NCBI GenBank assembly: GCA_904063045.1
Contig: CAJFCJ010000025.1
Span: 186,001 to 250,000, forward strand
Direction: 5' to 3'
Source of the DNA: Dimorphilus gyrociliatus
Taxonomy: Eukaryota; Annelida; Polychaeta; Dinophilidae
Length of the DNA: 64,000 nt
A program made the translations under genes and the position numbers. Positions 37,074-50,541 of the stretch are shown here, piece by piece (positions within the stretch are counted from its first letter, which is position 1; every line of letters begins with the position of its first letter). Below the pieces are notes generated by a model, which saw only the letters and a program-made list of their open reading frames with translations, did no database searches and was not told where the DNA came from.

Positions 37074-40064
37074 TTACATTCGCGAGGAATGGAAATTAGT
37101 AGAACTATACAAGGAATATTTACTTCGCGCCATTTGAGAAGTATCCATTTCTTCTGTAAATTAATAAATAATTTATAATTTACTAAACGAAATTCAATAA
37201 GACAATGGTTTTAATTAGATCTCTGTTGATAATTACTTAAAGTTCTTTGTGACAAAGCGTGACTGAGAACAGAAGAACGAGACAAGGGTAAATTGATGGT
37301 TTGAACTCTCTTTGTTCGACCCTAAAACCAAGTTATTTATTAATTAAAAGTTATTTATGTATTTTATCTTAAGAAAAAACCTTTGCGACAAAATAACCAA
37401 GAACAAGTAAAAGTGTAAGAGCTAATGGTATCCCAAAAAATAAACTTAAATACATATTACTCTTTTTTTGTAATTTGACTTCAGCAACTGTTTTCACTGT
37501 TGCTGTATTTCCCCAAAAATTAGAAACCAGGTGGAAAATTTATTGATTAAAGAAGACTTTATTGAAGAAGTTAAGATATATTTACATGTTCCTTTTGTCA
37601 GACTTTCGGAAACTTCGTCTAGAAGATAAGAGTAGTTTAGTAAGAGTATGATTTTACAATAGAACAAAGTATAGTTACCAAACAATATTTCGCTCCCGCG
37701 ACTATATACCTGAGACCTTCCGTTAGTTACACTAACTTTATAAGTTCCAGAGAAGCTTGGATTCTTTTCATTAAATATTAAAGTACATTGGAAGAGATTA
37801 TTTTTTCTATCATATATTTCGTATTCTTTATAATGTCTTTGATTTTTAATTAAAGGAAACTTGAAAAAGATAGTAAGCGAAAAGGAATTCGAAAATAAAG
37901 AATAAATAATTTGCCAATTAAATGAATGAATAAATTAATTAATTACGTCATCTTTAAACCACGAACAAGCTTTGTTTAGTATGCACATGTGATAAACTTG
38001 AAATTTTAAATAATTCCCCTCGTAAAAATTTAGATTTGTGTATACGTTTGGTAAATCATTAATTATTTTGATTGTTTCTTGATGACAATAGGGAAATAGA
38101 CGCTTTTTAATAGAAGATGATAAATTATTAACGTACCTGTAATATAAATTACAATAGATATCATATCGAAGAATAAAGTGTTCGTCTTATCATCATAGTT
38201 CTCCGCTGTACAATAGACGGTTAAACAAGTCTTTGATTGAAGACTTATAAAGCTTTTCGTATAGCCTTCGTATATTCTAAAAATGTTACCACTTGTGCCT
38301 AGATGTTTATGGTATAGTTAATAATTTTCTTGTTATTTTAAATTGACCTACATACTTTCTTGATATTCTAAAGACAAGTTACGAGTTATTTGCCAATGTA
38401 CATTTATAAATTTAGAGCCTACTGCTTCGCAAAACAATGATACTTTAGCTTCATTTTCATGTACTTCATATTTAGGCCATTTAGTTAATATTTTTACAGG
38501 TTCTTAATTAAGAAAATAGTGTTAATTAGTAACTATTAATCAAATAAAATCGATATAATTTACTAAATGCACGAATCTTGAATATTTTTGTTTCGTACTG
38601 ATATTTGGGAGTTAAGATAGTACATGAATACGGATGTTTCGTATTATCAATAGTACATTTTTCTAGAGTAGAGAAAATAACTAATTAATAGATTTATAAA
38701 TTTATTACATTGAATAAATTTACTTATTCTTAATATCCATTTATAATTTTTTGGTTCGAAGGAATAGTCTTTAGATGTTTCATCCAAAATGTCACCATTA
38801 TATATCCAAGTAACATAAGCTCTATTTATAAAAATATAGTTTTGTATATGTTTATTTAATAAATGTTTATGATTTTTCATAATATTTAGTAAAGATAATA
38901 AGATAAATTAATATATTTACTTATTTTTAGGTATACAAGGCAGTTCTACGTCTAGTTGACCTAAATGCACATCAATAGTAGATGGCTTAGGATTGAAAAA
39001 TCCTATATTATCTACCTCCTTTTTGGGTTTTCTATTGTATTCAATTACTAGAAATTCAAAAAAACTCTCCTCTAAACTATATTTATAGCTTGTTCGTGTA
39101 CTTATTCTTAAAAATTTGGTACTATTTTTCCAATAATTCGGATGGTTTCCCTTACTTAGACACAAGTCGAAATCAACTTCAATAAAATATAAATATAAAT
39201 CTGCCAAAGATTAATAAAGTTAATTTATCTATATACAATATATACTAAATTACCATTTATCGGCATAATTATACAGTCTTCTATTGGTTCACTGACTCCA
39301 TGATCTTCATAATTTTGATAAATATTTATTTTGCAAGCAAAACCATGTTTACATATTCGGCGTTCTGTTAGAATTTTAATTTTAGTAGTTTCACCTCTTT
39401 CAATTTTAATTGACTTAAAATGTTTCTTTAGAACTGGATTTTCTACTAAATCAACCGTATGAGCTTAGAAGTAGTTAAAGAAATATTAATTAATAAATAA
39501 ATTAGTTATTATTATAATAATAATACAAACATTCGGCTTCTATGTATAAAGGTTGCGAAAATGAATTGTAAAGGAACTTTGAAAGGTAATAGACGGTAAA
39601 GCATTTAATAAAATATCCTGTCTGATTTCGTTCAAGTTCAAATTGTGCATTTCCATCTTTAATATATCGTTTAAACACTTTGAATTTAGTTGTTGCTTTC
39701 TCTTCAATAGGTTTCCATAGTATCATTTGTCTGTTATAATAACAATTACTAGTTATATATAGGTGTTACGTTTAAGTAATAATCAGACCTAATGTCAACA
39801 AATTTATTAAGAAATAAAGATTTTTTTATCTTAGGTAAATTGACAGTAATTTTGGAATTTTTAAAATCTATATAGATTTGTTTCTCTTCAAAATTATCTG
39901 CTACAGGTAGATTAAACTCTCCTTCTATTGCTTCTAGAATATTTCCATAGAATAATAAATAAATAATAATTTATAATAATAATAATCGAATTATTAATGA
40001 TAATTTCAAGTTTACCATATTTTTTTATTATAATGACGAGTAATCCAAATACGATTTCTCTCAT
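37074..40064 (-). CDS. Single-pass immunoglobulin-superfamily receptor
   Basis: Fifteen short exons on the minus strand: 40016-40064, 39789-39933, 39531-39730, 39254-39463, 38921-39200, 38724-38821, 38564-38680, 38356-38502, 38137-38298, 37947-38077, 37679-37859, 37586-37618, 37381-37502, 37237-37321 and 37074-37153. They give 679 residues with all 14 phases consistent. A signal peptide (REIVFGLLVIII) starts the protein. Residues 17-131 look Ig- or FN3-like (MILWKP, GYFIKC). Three Ig-type domains follow: about 285-366 (ELPC, VTWIYNG, PYSCTI), 367-469 (SLFC, VHWQI, VYCTAENYDD) and 470-573 (CSWFKDD, FSGTYKVSVTNG). The third lacks a clear strand-F cysteine. A TM segment spans about 601-624 (LSLFFGIPLALTLLLVLG), followed by a 55-residue Ser/Thr-rich tail with YSLYSS but no kinase. 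Most introns are phase 1, usual for shuffled extracellular domains. I cannot assign an orthologue; loose resemblance to growth-factor-receptor or adhesion ectodomains. Confidence 0.85.
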
Positions 40065-43000
40065 CCTAATTCTGTTATCTTATTAATCCTTTATACATTT
40101 AGTAATGTATTTATATATAGAGTAATTAATTCTCTTCATACATTATCTTTTCGATAGTATTTAATACTTTACTATGAATTTAATAAATAATTTTTACTGT
40201 TTTAAAAGTTTCGAATGTTTAAATATTCAAATTACAAAAATATTTCCTATATTTGTCCCTTTTATTACTATTCTGCTTTATTGGTGATTCTTTGTTTGCT
40301 GTTAATGAAACTAGTCACAAAATATTCATACGATTATATAATATTTCGCAATAGATAAATTACTGTTGGACGATGAATACTCTAGTTGTGACTTTGAGGG
40401 CAGCAGGTGGAGTTGTTTAATTATGAATAAGGAGAGAAATAACAGATGGCATTGCTGATTCGTGGGGTGGAAGCTTGAGGAAAAGTGTTCACGTAAAGAA
40501 AAATAGGAGAGACTAGAAGATAAAAAGAATTTAAAGTGTGAAAAAATGTTGTTTTCTTAAGAATTTTACTCATATTTCAAGTATTATAGTTGAGACGTGA
40601 ATTTATGCAAATTAGATTTAATATTCCTTTAAATTTCAACAATATAAGTTTGAAGTTGTGAAAAAAAAATATTCTATTTGAGAATTATAGAGAAAATAAG
40701 CAAAGGATTGATTTATATAAGTATAATTCATATTCGCGTCAGAAGATGTTTATTCTTAAAGGGTTATCAGTAGATGGCGTTTTGTTATTTTTCAACAGGT
40801 TTAACCTCGGCGTTGTTTGATAGATTGATGTGCTATTTAGTTATTTGTCTATACGCTTTAAGCAAAGTACAAGAGTAAGCAATGCAAAGAGCAAAAAAAT
40901 TTGGCTACTAACGGTTTTTTTCTAATACTATATATATATATATATATATACCAAAAATGCACTTTGGTGACAATTCGTTCATTGAAATTTTGAAAGCAAT
41001 TATCTCTAATTGTTGATTAGTAATTGAATTAGTACAGAAAGAAACAGAATAAGCCAATAATGTATATATAAAATGTGAAATATTAGAAAAGAAAGGTACT
41101 ATCCATCTGAATACAAAGGATGAATTATAGGCTTATAAAGAATTTTATTACAGTATTTTATAATCTAATTAAATATTTATAAAGAAAAGATTTAAATTTT
41201 ACACAAAAGTTTAGATATAAAATAGAAATGAGCTTGTCATTAGAAATAGTTGTAAAATGAAAGAATTATCGCATTAAACTTAACTTTTACCAATCATTTC
41301 ATAAGTTTATGAATAATTACGATATACAGAAAAAAGGGGCATAAAGGATGAATGAATTTTTCTTTTAGGGTTTACAATAAGGTAGTTTTAGTTCACTTTT
41401 CCTTTCTTTTCTCTCTCTCCTTCCAAACTTTCCTTTTATCAATCTTATAATTAATAAAAGAAAGCCTTTTTAAAATACTGTACCCTCTTCTAGTAGGTTT
41501 TTTTTTAGAATTAATACATAAAAATAAGATTAATATATAAAAGATATAAAAATTTTGGACTTAATCTATTACTTATTATCATCAGATTAATTTATGACGC
41601 TTCAGCTTTTAAATAATAATGTGACAGTTTGATTTTAAAAGGGAAAAAAAAGTTGTTGTATATTTTATGCAATTTTTTTTTTTTCGCACTCTCGATTTTT
41701 ATGGAGGCGTCTCTTTTCATATTTTTGTCATTTATCAAAAAGTAAATTTACATAAATTGTATATATTTATACATTCAAACATTAATTTCATTTATGATTT
41801 CTTTGAATTGTGTAAAACCCTTATAAAAAATTAATAACCATAAAAGAGAGGAATGAGTTTGGTGATAAGAGGCGAACTATTTCTCTTCTCCTAACATAAT
41901 CTAATTAAGATGATATAGGGAATAGCAACGTCATTTCTAATATCAGATATCAAATAAGCCTTTGCAGTTGTATATTTCCCTTTAATCTTTTGAATTAGAA
42001 AATCATCTATTTTTAGATATGACCCTCTCCTCCCCTTTTTCTTACCCTTTTTTCTTTTGCCCTCTCTGTCCTTTTCCCTTTAAATTCTTTTCGTTTGAGA
42101 AAAGTTTCTCTAAGAATTTTATTGAATATAGCAAGTTGAATTTCACTGAGAAAAATCAGTTTAGATAATGCTTTTCAAGACCTTTTAACCAAAGATTCCA
42201 AAATTTAATTATCAAACGACTTCCACTAATGGAAATCGATGGTGATATGTTCGTAAAGAACACGTGATATGAGGTAGACTAATTCTATTTCATTTAATAC
42301 TCAATAAGGTTTATATAGTAATTATTATAAAGAATCGAAAGTTACTATGCTAGAGGCCACTAACTGAATAATATCATGTATGTATATATTTATAGTTAGG
42401 AAATTATATCGGTTTTTACTCTACTGTTACATTAAAATAAGACTAGTAGTATTACTTGGCCCTAAGGATGGAATTACAAGCGAATTTATTCAACTAGTAG
42501 ACAAAAGTTGAAGGACGACGTGGGAGGAGTAGGAGAGGCTAAAAATCTTAACAACTTGATAAAATTTTCCAGGAATTGTATTGGCTTGGGTAATTTTATT
42601 CAAGTAACATATAGGCACTTATTTTCATTTAAAGAGGAAAAGATTAAAAGATTATTAATTATCGCATTCGGTGCATTTCAAAGTGAACATTGAATGAAAG
42701 AGGGCAGGGGAGAAAACACAACACGTATATGCATATACAGTTACACACACACGCGCACATAGAGGAAAAGAGACAGACAGACACAGAGGAGAGAGAGAGA
42801 GAGAGAGACGGAAAGAAAGAAAGAGAGGCTTTAGCAGATGGTATATGTATTCAAGTAATGCTGATTTTATACCCAACTATACACATAATATATTGAATTG
42901 TTTAATCATGCTTTTTTTTATTATTATTCTTTCCTGTTTCCGCCGTGTTTTAATTAAAGTTTTTCTCTTTTTTTAGGGTTTAAAAATTTTTTATGTATTA

Positions 43001-43139
43001 ATAAAAAAAAATAATTAAAATCTATATATATTTTTTTAATACAACGCAGTCAGAATGCGAATAAAGTAGAAAGAAAGATAGCATAACGATAGAATGAGAG
43101 AGAGCGAGAAAGAGAAAGAGTAAACTTAGGACATCTGCA
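40065..43139. other. Intergenic, no gene recognised
   Basis: AT-rich flank upstream of the Ig-receptor gene. It holds a TA run at 40929-40950, a CTCF-like string TCAGTAGATGGCGT at 40767-40780 and a GA run near 42789-42808. An open stretch at 42508-42693 has no recognisable product. Confidence 0.5.
40767..40780 (+). promoter_or_regulatory. CTCF-like site
   Basis: TCAGTAGATGGCGT matches the CTCF core CCASYAGRKGGCRC except at the first base and the right end. Tentative. Confidence 0.3.
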
Positions 43140-43356
43140 AATCAACTTAGGCCTATTGTCCGCTTTTATCGCCTTTTTTTATCTCCGGAAGTACGTCGAG
43201 GAGGAGTACTATCAGGTACAGTAGTAGAGAAATTCTGCGTCAACTACGTGACATGCATCCGATAGATGACTCTGTCTACATTGTATCAGAGACGAGAACG
43301 TACAATAGTCTTTTCATTGTTTCCACAGGAGGGAATGCTAGGAATCTTTTCTTGTG

Positions 43357-43357
<1 letters not shown>

Positions 43358-43406
<49 letters not shown>

Positions 43407-43440
43407 TTTTACATATCTATAAATAAATAATACTATATAG

Positions 43441-43466
<26 letters not shown>
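43358..43466. repeat. Two long (TA)n microsatellites
   Basis: TA run at 43358-43405 and a second at 43439-43466, the latter followed by TATACTGTATA at 43469-43479. Confidence 0.95.
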
Positions 43467-43472
<6 letters not shown>

Positions 43473-44793
43473 CTGTATATAAATACATTGTTTCATTTTG
43501 CATAAGTATATTATACATATAGATGTTGAAAATATATTATTGCCAAGCTTTATTTATTATATATACAAAAGTCCATTTACACATATTTCAGACAATAAAA
43601 TACTACAAGCACCAAAGGTTATTCTATAACAAATAGAATTGCGGTAGATATTATGTAATGTGCTATATTGATTCGGATTAATTTTAGTTGACGTCATTAG
43701 GCCTAGTTAGCGAACGATGACGGCTTATATAATAAAAACCTTTTTGTCAATTTTGCTTACCGTTCATTAAACGTTTCAACACGCAATCGTTCGTTTCTGG
43801 ATTATTTTAATCTTTTTTTTTTCTTTCTCTTAATTGAAATTGCATTTTAATGTTAGCTTCGACACCATTTTTTCTTTGCATCCTAGAATGATTCCTTATA
43901 GTTTTACCGGGGTGTAAGAAAGAAGAAAACGAAAATATAAATCTGGTAGACGCCTAAACTATTTAGGCCTTGAGTTTGTCTTACTTACTAACCTAAACAA
44001 AAGAGTAAATATATCAAGTAACGAGATACCGCAAATGTAGAGTAATTTTAAGGAAAGATTTACCATTCTAAAAACTTCCTTGTGCAATTTAAAGTTAAAA
44101 ATATCTGTTTATTAGTATAATTTTAGAAATAGCTCTGTTTTTAAACTGACGTTGTTTTTTTTATTATCTGTTTGTTTTTGTATTAGTATCTAGATGACAT
44201 TAATTAATAAAAGAAACGAGTAAACTGTAACAGGTATAATTTGAATTAATAAAGACTTTGAAAAGTTTAGCCAGAACTATAATCACACTCAATAAAAATG
44301 GACATTTAAAAGGTTTTTAACGATCAAACGGCTGCCATACCACTATTACCTTTATTATTTTAAACTTAATAGTAATATTATATCTCAACCATCTGTTACT
44401 TATTTGGAGATGACAGATTTTAATCGCGACTCTTGTCCTCACCATTGCCATTGCTATCAAACCATGTGACGTATCATAAAAAAATTCAAAACAGAGGCTC
44501 TTTTTTCAATTAATATTGTATACGCCAACGTCGTATTTAATACATTTTTTTCATATAAATATACTGTCCTTTTTCTTTTCTTTTTAAGCTTTCTATATAA
44601 ATTATAGAGTTATAAACAAAGCATTATAGCCTGGTTACAGAATTTTTTCACGCTTAATTGTTAAATGACAGTTGTATTGTTGTATATATACTAAAAAAAA
44701 GAAATAATACGAGCAACTTAGTAAAGAGTAAGATGAATGAATAGATAAAGAGATTGAGAGAGATTACGAGGAAAAATACAAAAATACATACAG

Positions 44794-44836
<43 letters not shown>

Positions 44837-47739
44837 ATGTCGGAAAAGAAGTGAACGGATGAAAACTATAAAGAAAAAAGTGCAAGGTAATTTTTACCGG
44901 TAGCATATATTTACATTTCTAATTAGACATGCAGGAGCGAGTGTGAGCAAAGAGTCAAACAGTTCTGCGATCTTATCAATACGAATGTTTTTATATCATA
45001 CATTATTAACGACTGCCAGGTGTAAATTTTTCTATTTTTTTTTTAAAAAAAAAGAAGCGTTACACGGCTTATTTACCAAAGTAGTGTTTTCTTTCCCCCA
45101 CCCTCTCCCACTGCCTCTCTCATCTTTCTTTCTCTATCCTACAATCTGAGTGAATAACCCATTCTTCGGTCTATCTCTATCTTTCTGTTCTCTAAGCTCT
45201 TCCATTCATTCTTCTTTTTGTTGCATGATATACGTTGAGATTATTTAAGTATTTGTGTGATTTTTTTCCCTTTTTCTTTTTAATACCTAAACTAGATGTT
45301 AAAGATTTTATAAGGAAATTGGAATTTTTCACATATCTACATATACAAATAAATGTACACACTTACGCATTTATCGATCCGAATGGGCAGAGAGTCGTCT
45401 ACGTGAATAATGCAGAAATAAAAATTGTCGTATAGCGTCTAATTCAAAAACGTTTTTTTCCCCCGGTAACAGTGGCGATCAATTTCGGACCGTCTACAGC
45501 CTTTCTTACTATGCAAATAGACTAGACATGCGAAAATTGATGCTTACGTAACGCCCTAAATTTAGAATATGTTCTACTTATCGGTTAGTTGACTTTTAAG
45601 AATCCGTTTATGTCGGAATATATTATAAAGTGACTAGTGAAAACCATCGTAGGCCTATTAGATGTTGTTAACGGTTATTTATTAAGTAATATTGTTTGTA
45701 TGCTGTTACGCAAACAAAAGGTAACGATCGCTTATTAATTTGTTCTTTATGTTTACGTATTAACTGTCTCGCTAATACGTCTCTAAAACTGTTGAATTTC
45801 TATACTGGCGCTTAATTAGTCAAAAACCTTGTAATTTTTACATGAATGTACATCATTAGAGTGAAAGAAAGGATGATTAATTGAGGCGAAAAGTACGCAT
45901 ATGTAAGGATTTAAACGTATATATGAAGTATATATATATATGTCACTTCTGTCGCTATTTACTTTCCTTTTGAACAGCGCTAAGTGAGCGGGAAAGGAGT
46001 ATTCTCACTCCCTCTCCCCCCTATTCAAGTGTTATGAAGCGACAACTGATGGGAGAAGGCGAGTAAAGTACAATGTAAATAAACTATTAAAAACAGCTAT
46101 ATTAAAATACTCTTGTTGAAAGAGAAAGTCGAAAGAAAAAGAATAACTTAAACTTTATTCTTTATATTACTCCGTTTGTCGTTGAATTGGCAAATATATC
46201 ATCAAAGTGATAATTGACTAATACGAACTAATTGACATTTACGTTCAATAATAAGCTTGAACTCTATATCTCACTCATTTTCTCACTCTCTATTTCCTTT
46301 TAAATTCCCCGTTGCCTCCTTTAGCAAGACTATACAAAACAATTATTATCTTATTGTTATCGATTTCTTCGTATAAAATAATAATATTATCTTTTGCATA
46401 TATATACAAAATGGAATATTATGCAAAATAGCCATGCACTTAAATGTTTTATGAGAAAAAAACAACTAGATACATTTTATATATAGAGTTGTATATCACT
46501 GATTGTCAAAACTTATATGCTTCATTTAATATTTACTCTTTTCATACTAATACATTCTATATTGAAATAGTCTTTGCATTTGAACTCCTTTGCATTTTCA
46601 CACGGACAGACGATGAATGAAAAGTATGGCTTATTGAATACATACAAGTTTTGTTTATATTCAAACTGTTCATTCTACAATATTTCCTACGCATATGTGT
46701 TCATAAGCTTATACTTTTTTTTTTCTATATATCATATACAATACATATACTATGCAACAAGGTAATATAATTATTTGATTAATTAATCTATATACCATAT
46801 ACTGTATATAATTTTATATACTAATATATATATATACTGTATATATATATATATTCATGTATTATATTCATACGAAACAATATAAATATACGCTTATAGG
46901 TCAAAATACATATTAACATAATATTGTATGCCTAGTATCTATTCTCCCTCTCTGCCCTCTCTTTCTATCTTTTTGTTCATTCTGTTTATCCTTCATAAAG
47001 AGCCGTTACTGTCCTACTTTTACTCATCGTCTCTTTCAAATATTTTGGACAGCAATCTTTTTCCTTTGTTAAGCGTATCAATCTCGTTTAAATAGCATAT
47101 ATTGACTGAAAATGATCATGGATCATACTTAATTAAAGTTTACAGATATAAATCTACCAGCAATTATTGATGATAATATTCTACCATCCAATTCGGCGAC
47201 TTTGTTCGGAAGAGCGTGGAAAACGGTAATATACCGATGGTCACGTGGCGTTAACGCATGAATAATGTAGTTTTGTCTTTAATTAGTATCGTCATAAGCA
47301 GGAATTAATAACTAGGTTAGTCACCGGAGACGTAGTCAGTTGTAAGGAAGAAGAAGGAGAAGAAGAGTAGGAGGAGGAATCTATTTATTTCCCCTTAATC
47401 ATACCCAGCGTAAGACGGCGCGTCGAATAAACAGATACCCCAGATGTTTGCTCCTTTACCACCTCATTCCCTCTTTATCTATCTGTTCCCTTCAATAGAA
47501 TGCATGTGTAAATGTACATTCTATTCGACTATAGTGAGGAAGAAGATATTTATGTATTTGTATCTATATATCATATTAATGTTTATTCAATCTACTCTGT
47601 GTCTAGAATTTATACGTAAAGTTTTTACTATTTGCACATAATTTTCGTCTGCTGTATTTTCAGCACTTCGTAAAATGAATGCCAACCGCAAAAAGATATA
47701 TGGAATTGTGTAATGTATTAAGGCCCATTGTCAGTAATG

Positions 47740-47756
47740 GCAGGGTGCGACCCTGC
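47740..47756. other. GC-rich perfect hairpin
   Basis: GCAGGGT-GCG-ACCCTGC has 7-base perfect arms with a 3-base loop, an unusual GC-rich inverted repeat in very AT-rich DNA, inside the 47640-48010 island. The arms do not extend further. Confidence 0.7.
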
Positions 47757-50499
47757 TTTTGCTTTAGGCGAATAACGGAATCTATTGCAGATAAAATTTG
47801 GCAGTTTTTAGCCAGGAGCTGAGAAGCTGACGATTTTCGTAATTCGTTTAATAACGAACTCCGATCGTCAATATGTTTATGGCGACTGCGGGGCGTCTCC
47901 AATTATGGCCGACTTTACACAAAATCGTTTTGTATTGAAATCCCCCGGAAAGAGCGCAGCTGCTGGACGATGAAAGAGTTAATTGTCGGCTATAACTTCG
48001 TTATTGTACGCTTTTAGACTATTAGTATATTTGAGTTTCAGCTTATAGCCAGTATTTTTTTTCAGATGGAGGCTTCACTTTCCGAATCATTGAAAATCTC
48101 TTCCTTTTTCATTAGCACTGAAGACTGAAGTGATGTGAAAGAAGTGAGTGGAAAAGGCGCGTTATAAATTAAGCTTTAACTACATTCACACGAATAGGGT
48201 GGGGGAAAAGACTATGATTTTATTAACTCTATCTTAATTCTGAATCATTTAAGTAGTCTACTATTAACGGATTGGGCTTTTTTTTTTATTTTTTTTAATT
48301 TCACTCGAGTAATTCAAGGTATTGAATGACCCACTTTCGTTCAATATTTTGTCTTAAATTGAATCTGGTAAGTTGATAGATAGACCACTCAACTCTTTAA
48401 TGACCTAGTTCAAACTTATTCATTTGTTTTACCGAGTTTTGGCTGCTAAAAATTGATTTGGGTGCCATTATTTTTTTTCGATAAAAGGGTTAAATTGGTA
48501 TCGAGTATATAAATCCCTTGAAAATACTATTAGCCGTTTAGAACAAAGTAAATGTACTTAATACAAGAGACCTTTAAATTTTCTTGGAAAAAAGATCGAT
48601 TCCCAATGGTATAAGGATACCCTTATCTGGATTTTCTCTAATTAAGATAAAGTAACCAATGATTCCTTTCATTTACGGAAAGATAGCTACTATTACTTTT
48701 AATTGAAAATAGAAAGAAAAATCAAGATATAATAGATATAATTAACTTATTCGTCATATACAAACACTAGAATTTGAATATATAAATTATAATAGTGAAT
48801 ATTAATCATTAATAAACATTTAAAGATCGTTAGTGATTTTCTTCTTGTGGAAATATTTATCCATTTGGTAATATCGATGAGGTTTTTCAACCGATCAAAA
48901 GATCTTTACTACTGGATTTTATCTTCTTTTATCAGATAATACAATTTGTCAAAATAAATGCCGTCTACAGGAACGTGTTTGGATTAACCGGTATTTGAGA
49001 AGGTTGAACTAAATCCCGCTAGTTTTTCCGATATTGACTTCTCTTTCCTCTATTTTTCCCTTCATCCAATTTTTCCTTTATGATAAGTTTCTAACTTCAT
49101 CATCTTTGCCGGGGAATTTCCGAATTTTTTTCCCTTCCTTTATTTTTCTGCAGTTCGTTTCCTACTATTCGTACGCTTAAGCCGCTTTTTCCTTCTTCTA
49201 GCACTTATGTTTTTATTCATCCTTCAATTCACCCACTCCACCCCTTACCCCCCACCATGTGGTTAACCACAACATCTTTTCCTTTTTTTTCAATAATTGA
49301 ATAAATCAATTAAACGGATAATCGAATAGTCCAATACCGTAAAATTTCTGGGAACATGTATGGTTCAACTATTATTTTTATTTATTTGTAATAGAAACAA
49401 TAAGATGCTCAAGAAACATAATAAAAATTAGTTAAGTATTATGAATATATGAATAAATGAATATTATTATTATAAATTAATTTGCATATAGAATTCTTTG
49501 CTCATTTAGAGAAATAAAACAAAGGTGAGAAATGTAAAAAAAAAGATATTAAAAACAAACCTTTGTAAGTCTAAGCTGGCCTGCTTTGGGTGTTTTTAGT
49601 CGGATTTAGGCCCCGTGTAATAAAGAGCCGTTCGATATTCCACTACGAAACTCATAGAAAGCAATACAGCATAAAAATAAAATTACTTCCGCTCTACCCC
49701 TGCTTATCAGCCCGCCCAAAACGACCGCCCGACTAGTTACGTAATCGTAAAACGTTCGTTGATAGAACGCAGAGACGGACAGTAAATTTAATTGTAGGAT
49801 CGCCTCTTCGGCGTACACACATCCCTTGGGAGTGTCATTGTATACGCTTTGTGCTCGCGCACATGGCCGAGGATTTTACGGGGTTTTAAGGACGGATTTT
49901 AATAGAAATTACTCTTTCCGAGCTATAACTGCCACATTCCTCCTCGCCATTTTCTTTAGTAGCCTAACCTTTTCATAATATTTCGGTTTTTGTATTATTA
50001 ATCTTTACCTTCTGGTCTTTTTTCTTTTTCTTTTTGTTAATTTTTCTTAACAACAAAAAATATGTTTCAGTAATCCATTATCACCTTTTTGCAATTGTTT
50101 CTTCAGGGAATACACATTCAAAAATAGAAAGGATTAGTAGCTTGAATAAAAACCTATTGAAGCTATACTTTTCAGAGGTTAGTAGTGGAGGGCGGGGGGG
50201 GGGGAGGGGTGTGGGGAGAAGGGAAAAAGAAGATTATATGAACCAGAGAAAAATATAAAATGGAAGAAATAATTGTTTTTTTCTTCTTCTCATTCTCCTT
50301 CTTCTTGTCCTACTTTTAGTAGTTTTACTAACGTAGGGATAGATTCAATTCCGTACAAGATAAAAGTACTCTTTATGCCTTATATAGAAAATGATTATCA
50401 TGCAATATACAATTTTTTACAGTTGTATAGGTTTTTCTTTAATTTAGAACAATTTTTTTTGTCTTTTCTTGTAAATAATCGTGAGTATTGAGAAGGAAA

Positions 50500-50502
<3 letters not shown>

Positions 50503-50538
<36 letters not shown>
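50503..50538. repeat. (GA)n microsatellite
   Basis: Uninterrupted GA run of about 36 bases. Confidence 0.95.

Positions 50539-50541
<3 letters not shown>

Larger units (their letters stand above)
43140..49990. other. Gene-free region with several GC-richer islands
   Basis: No exon could be supported. GC-richer, CpG-containing islands lie at about 43140-43330, 45440-45830, 47150-47450, 47640-48010 and 49560-49990. They are separated by TA runs (43358-43405, 43439-43466), a GA tract (about 44811-44832) and AT-rich filler. The islands have open frames of fewer than 85 codons on the minus strand without recognisable motifs. They look more like regulatory DNA than exons. Confidence 0.45.

Noticed and set aside
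47660-47902. 80-codon minus-strand frame in a GC-richer island
   Set aside because: No motif, no splice partner, and it spans a perfect hairpin; the island looks non-coding.
49606-49818. 70-codon minus-strand frame
   Set aside because: Chance opening in a GC-richer island; no domain or neighbouring exon.
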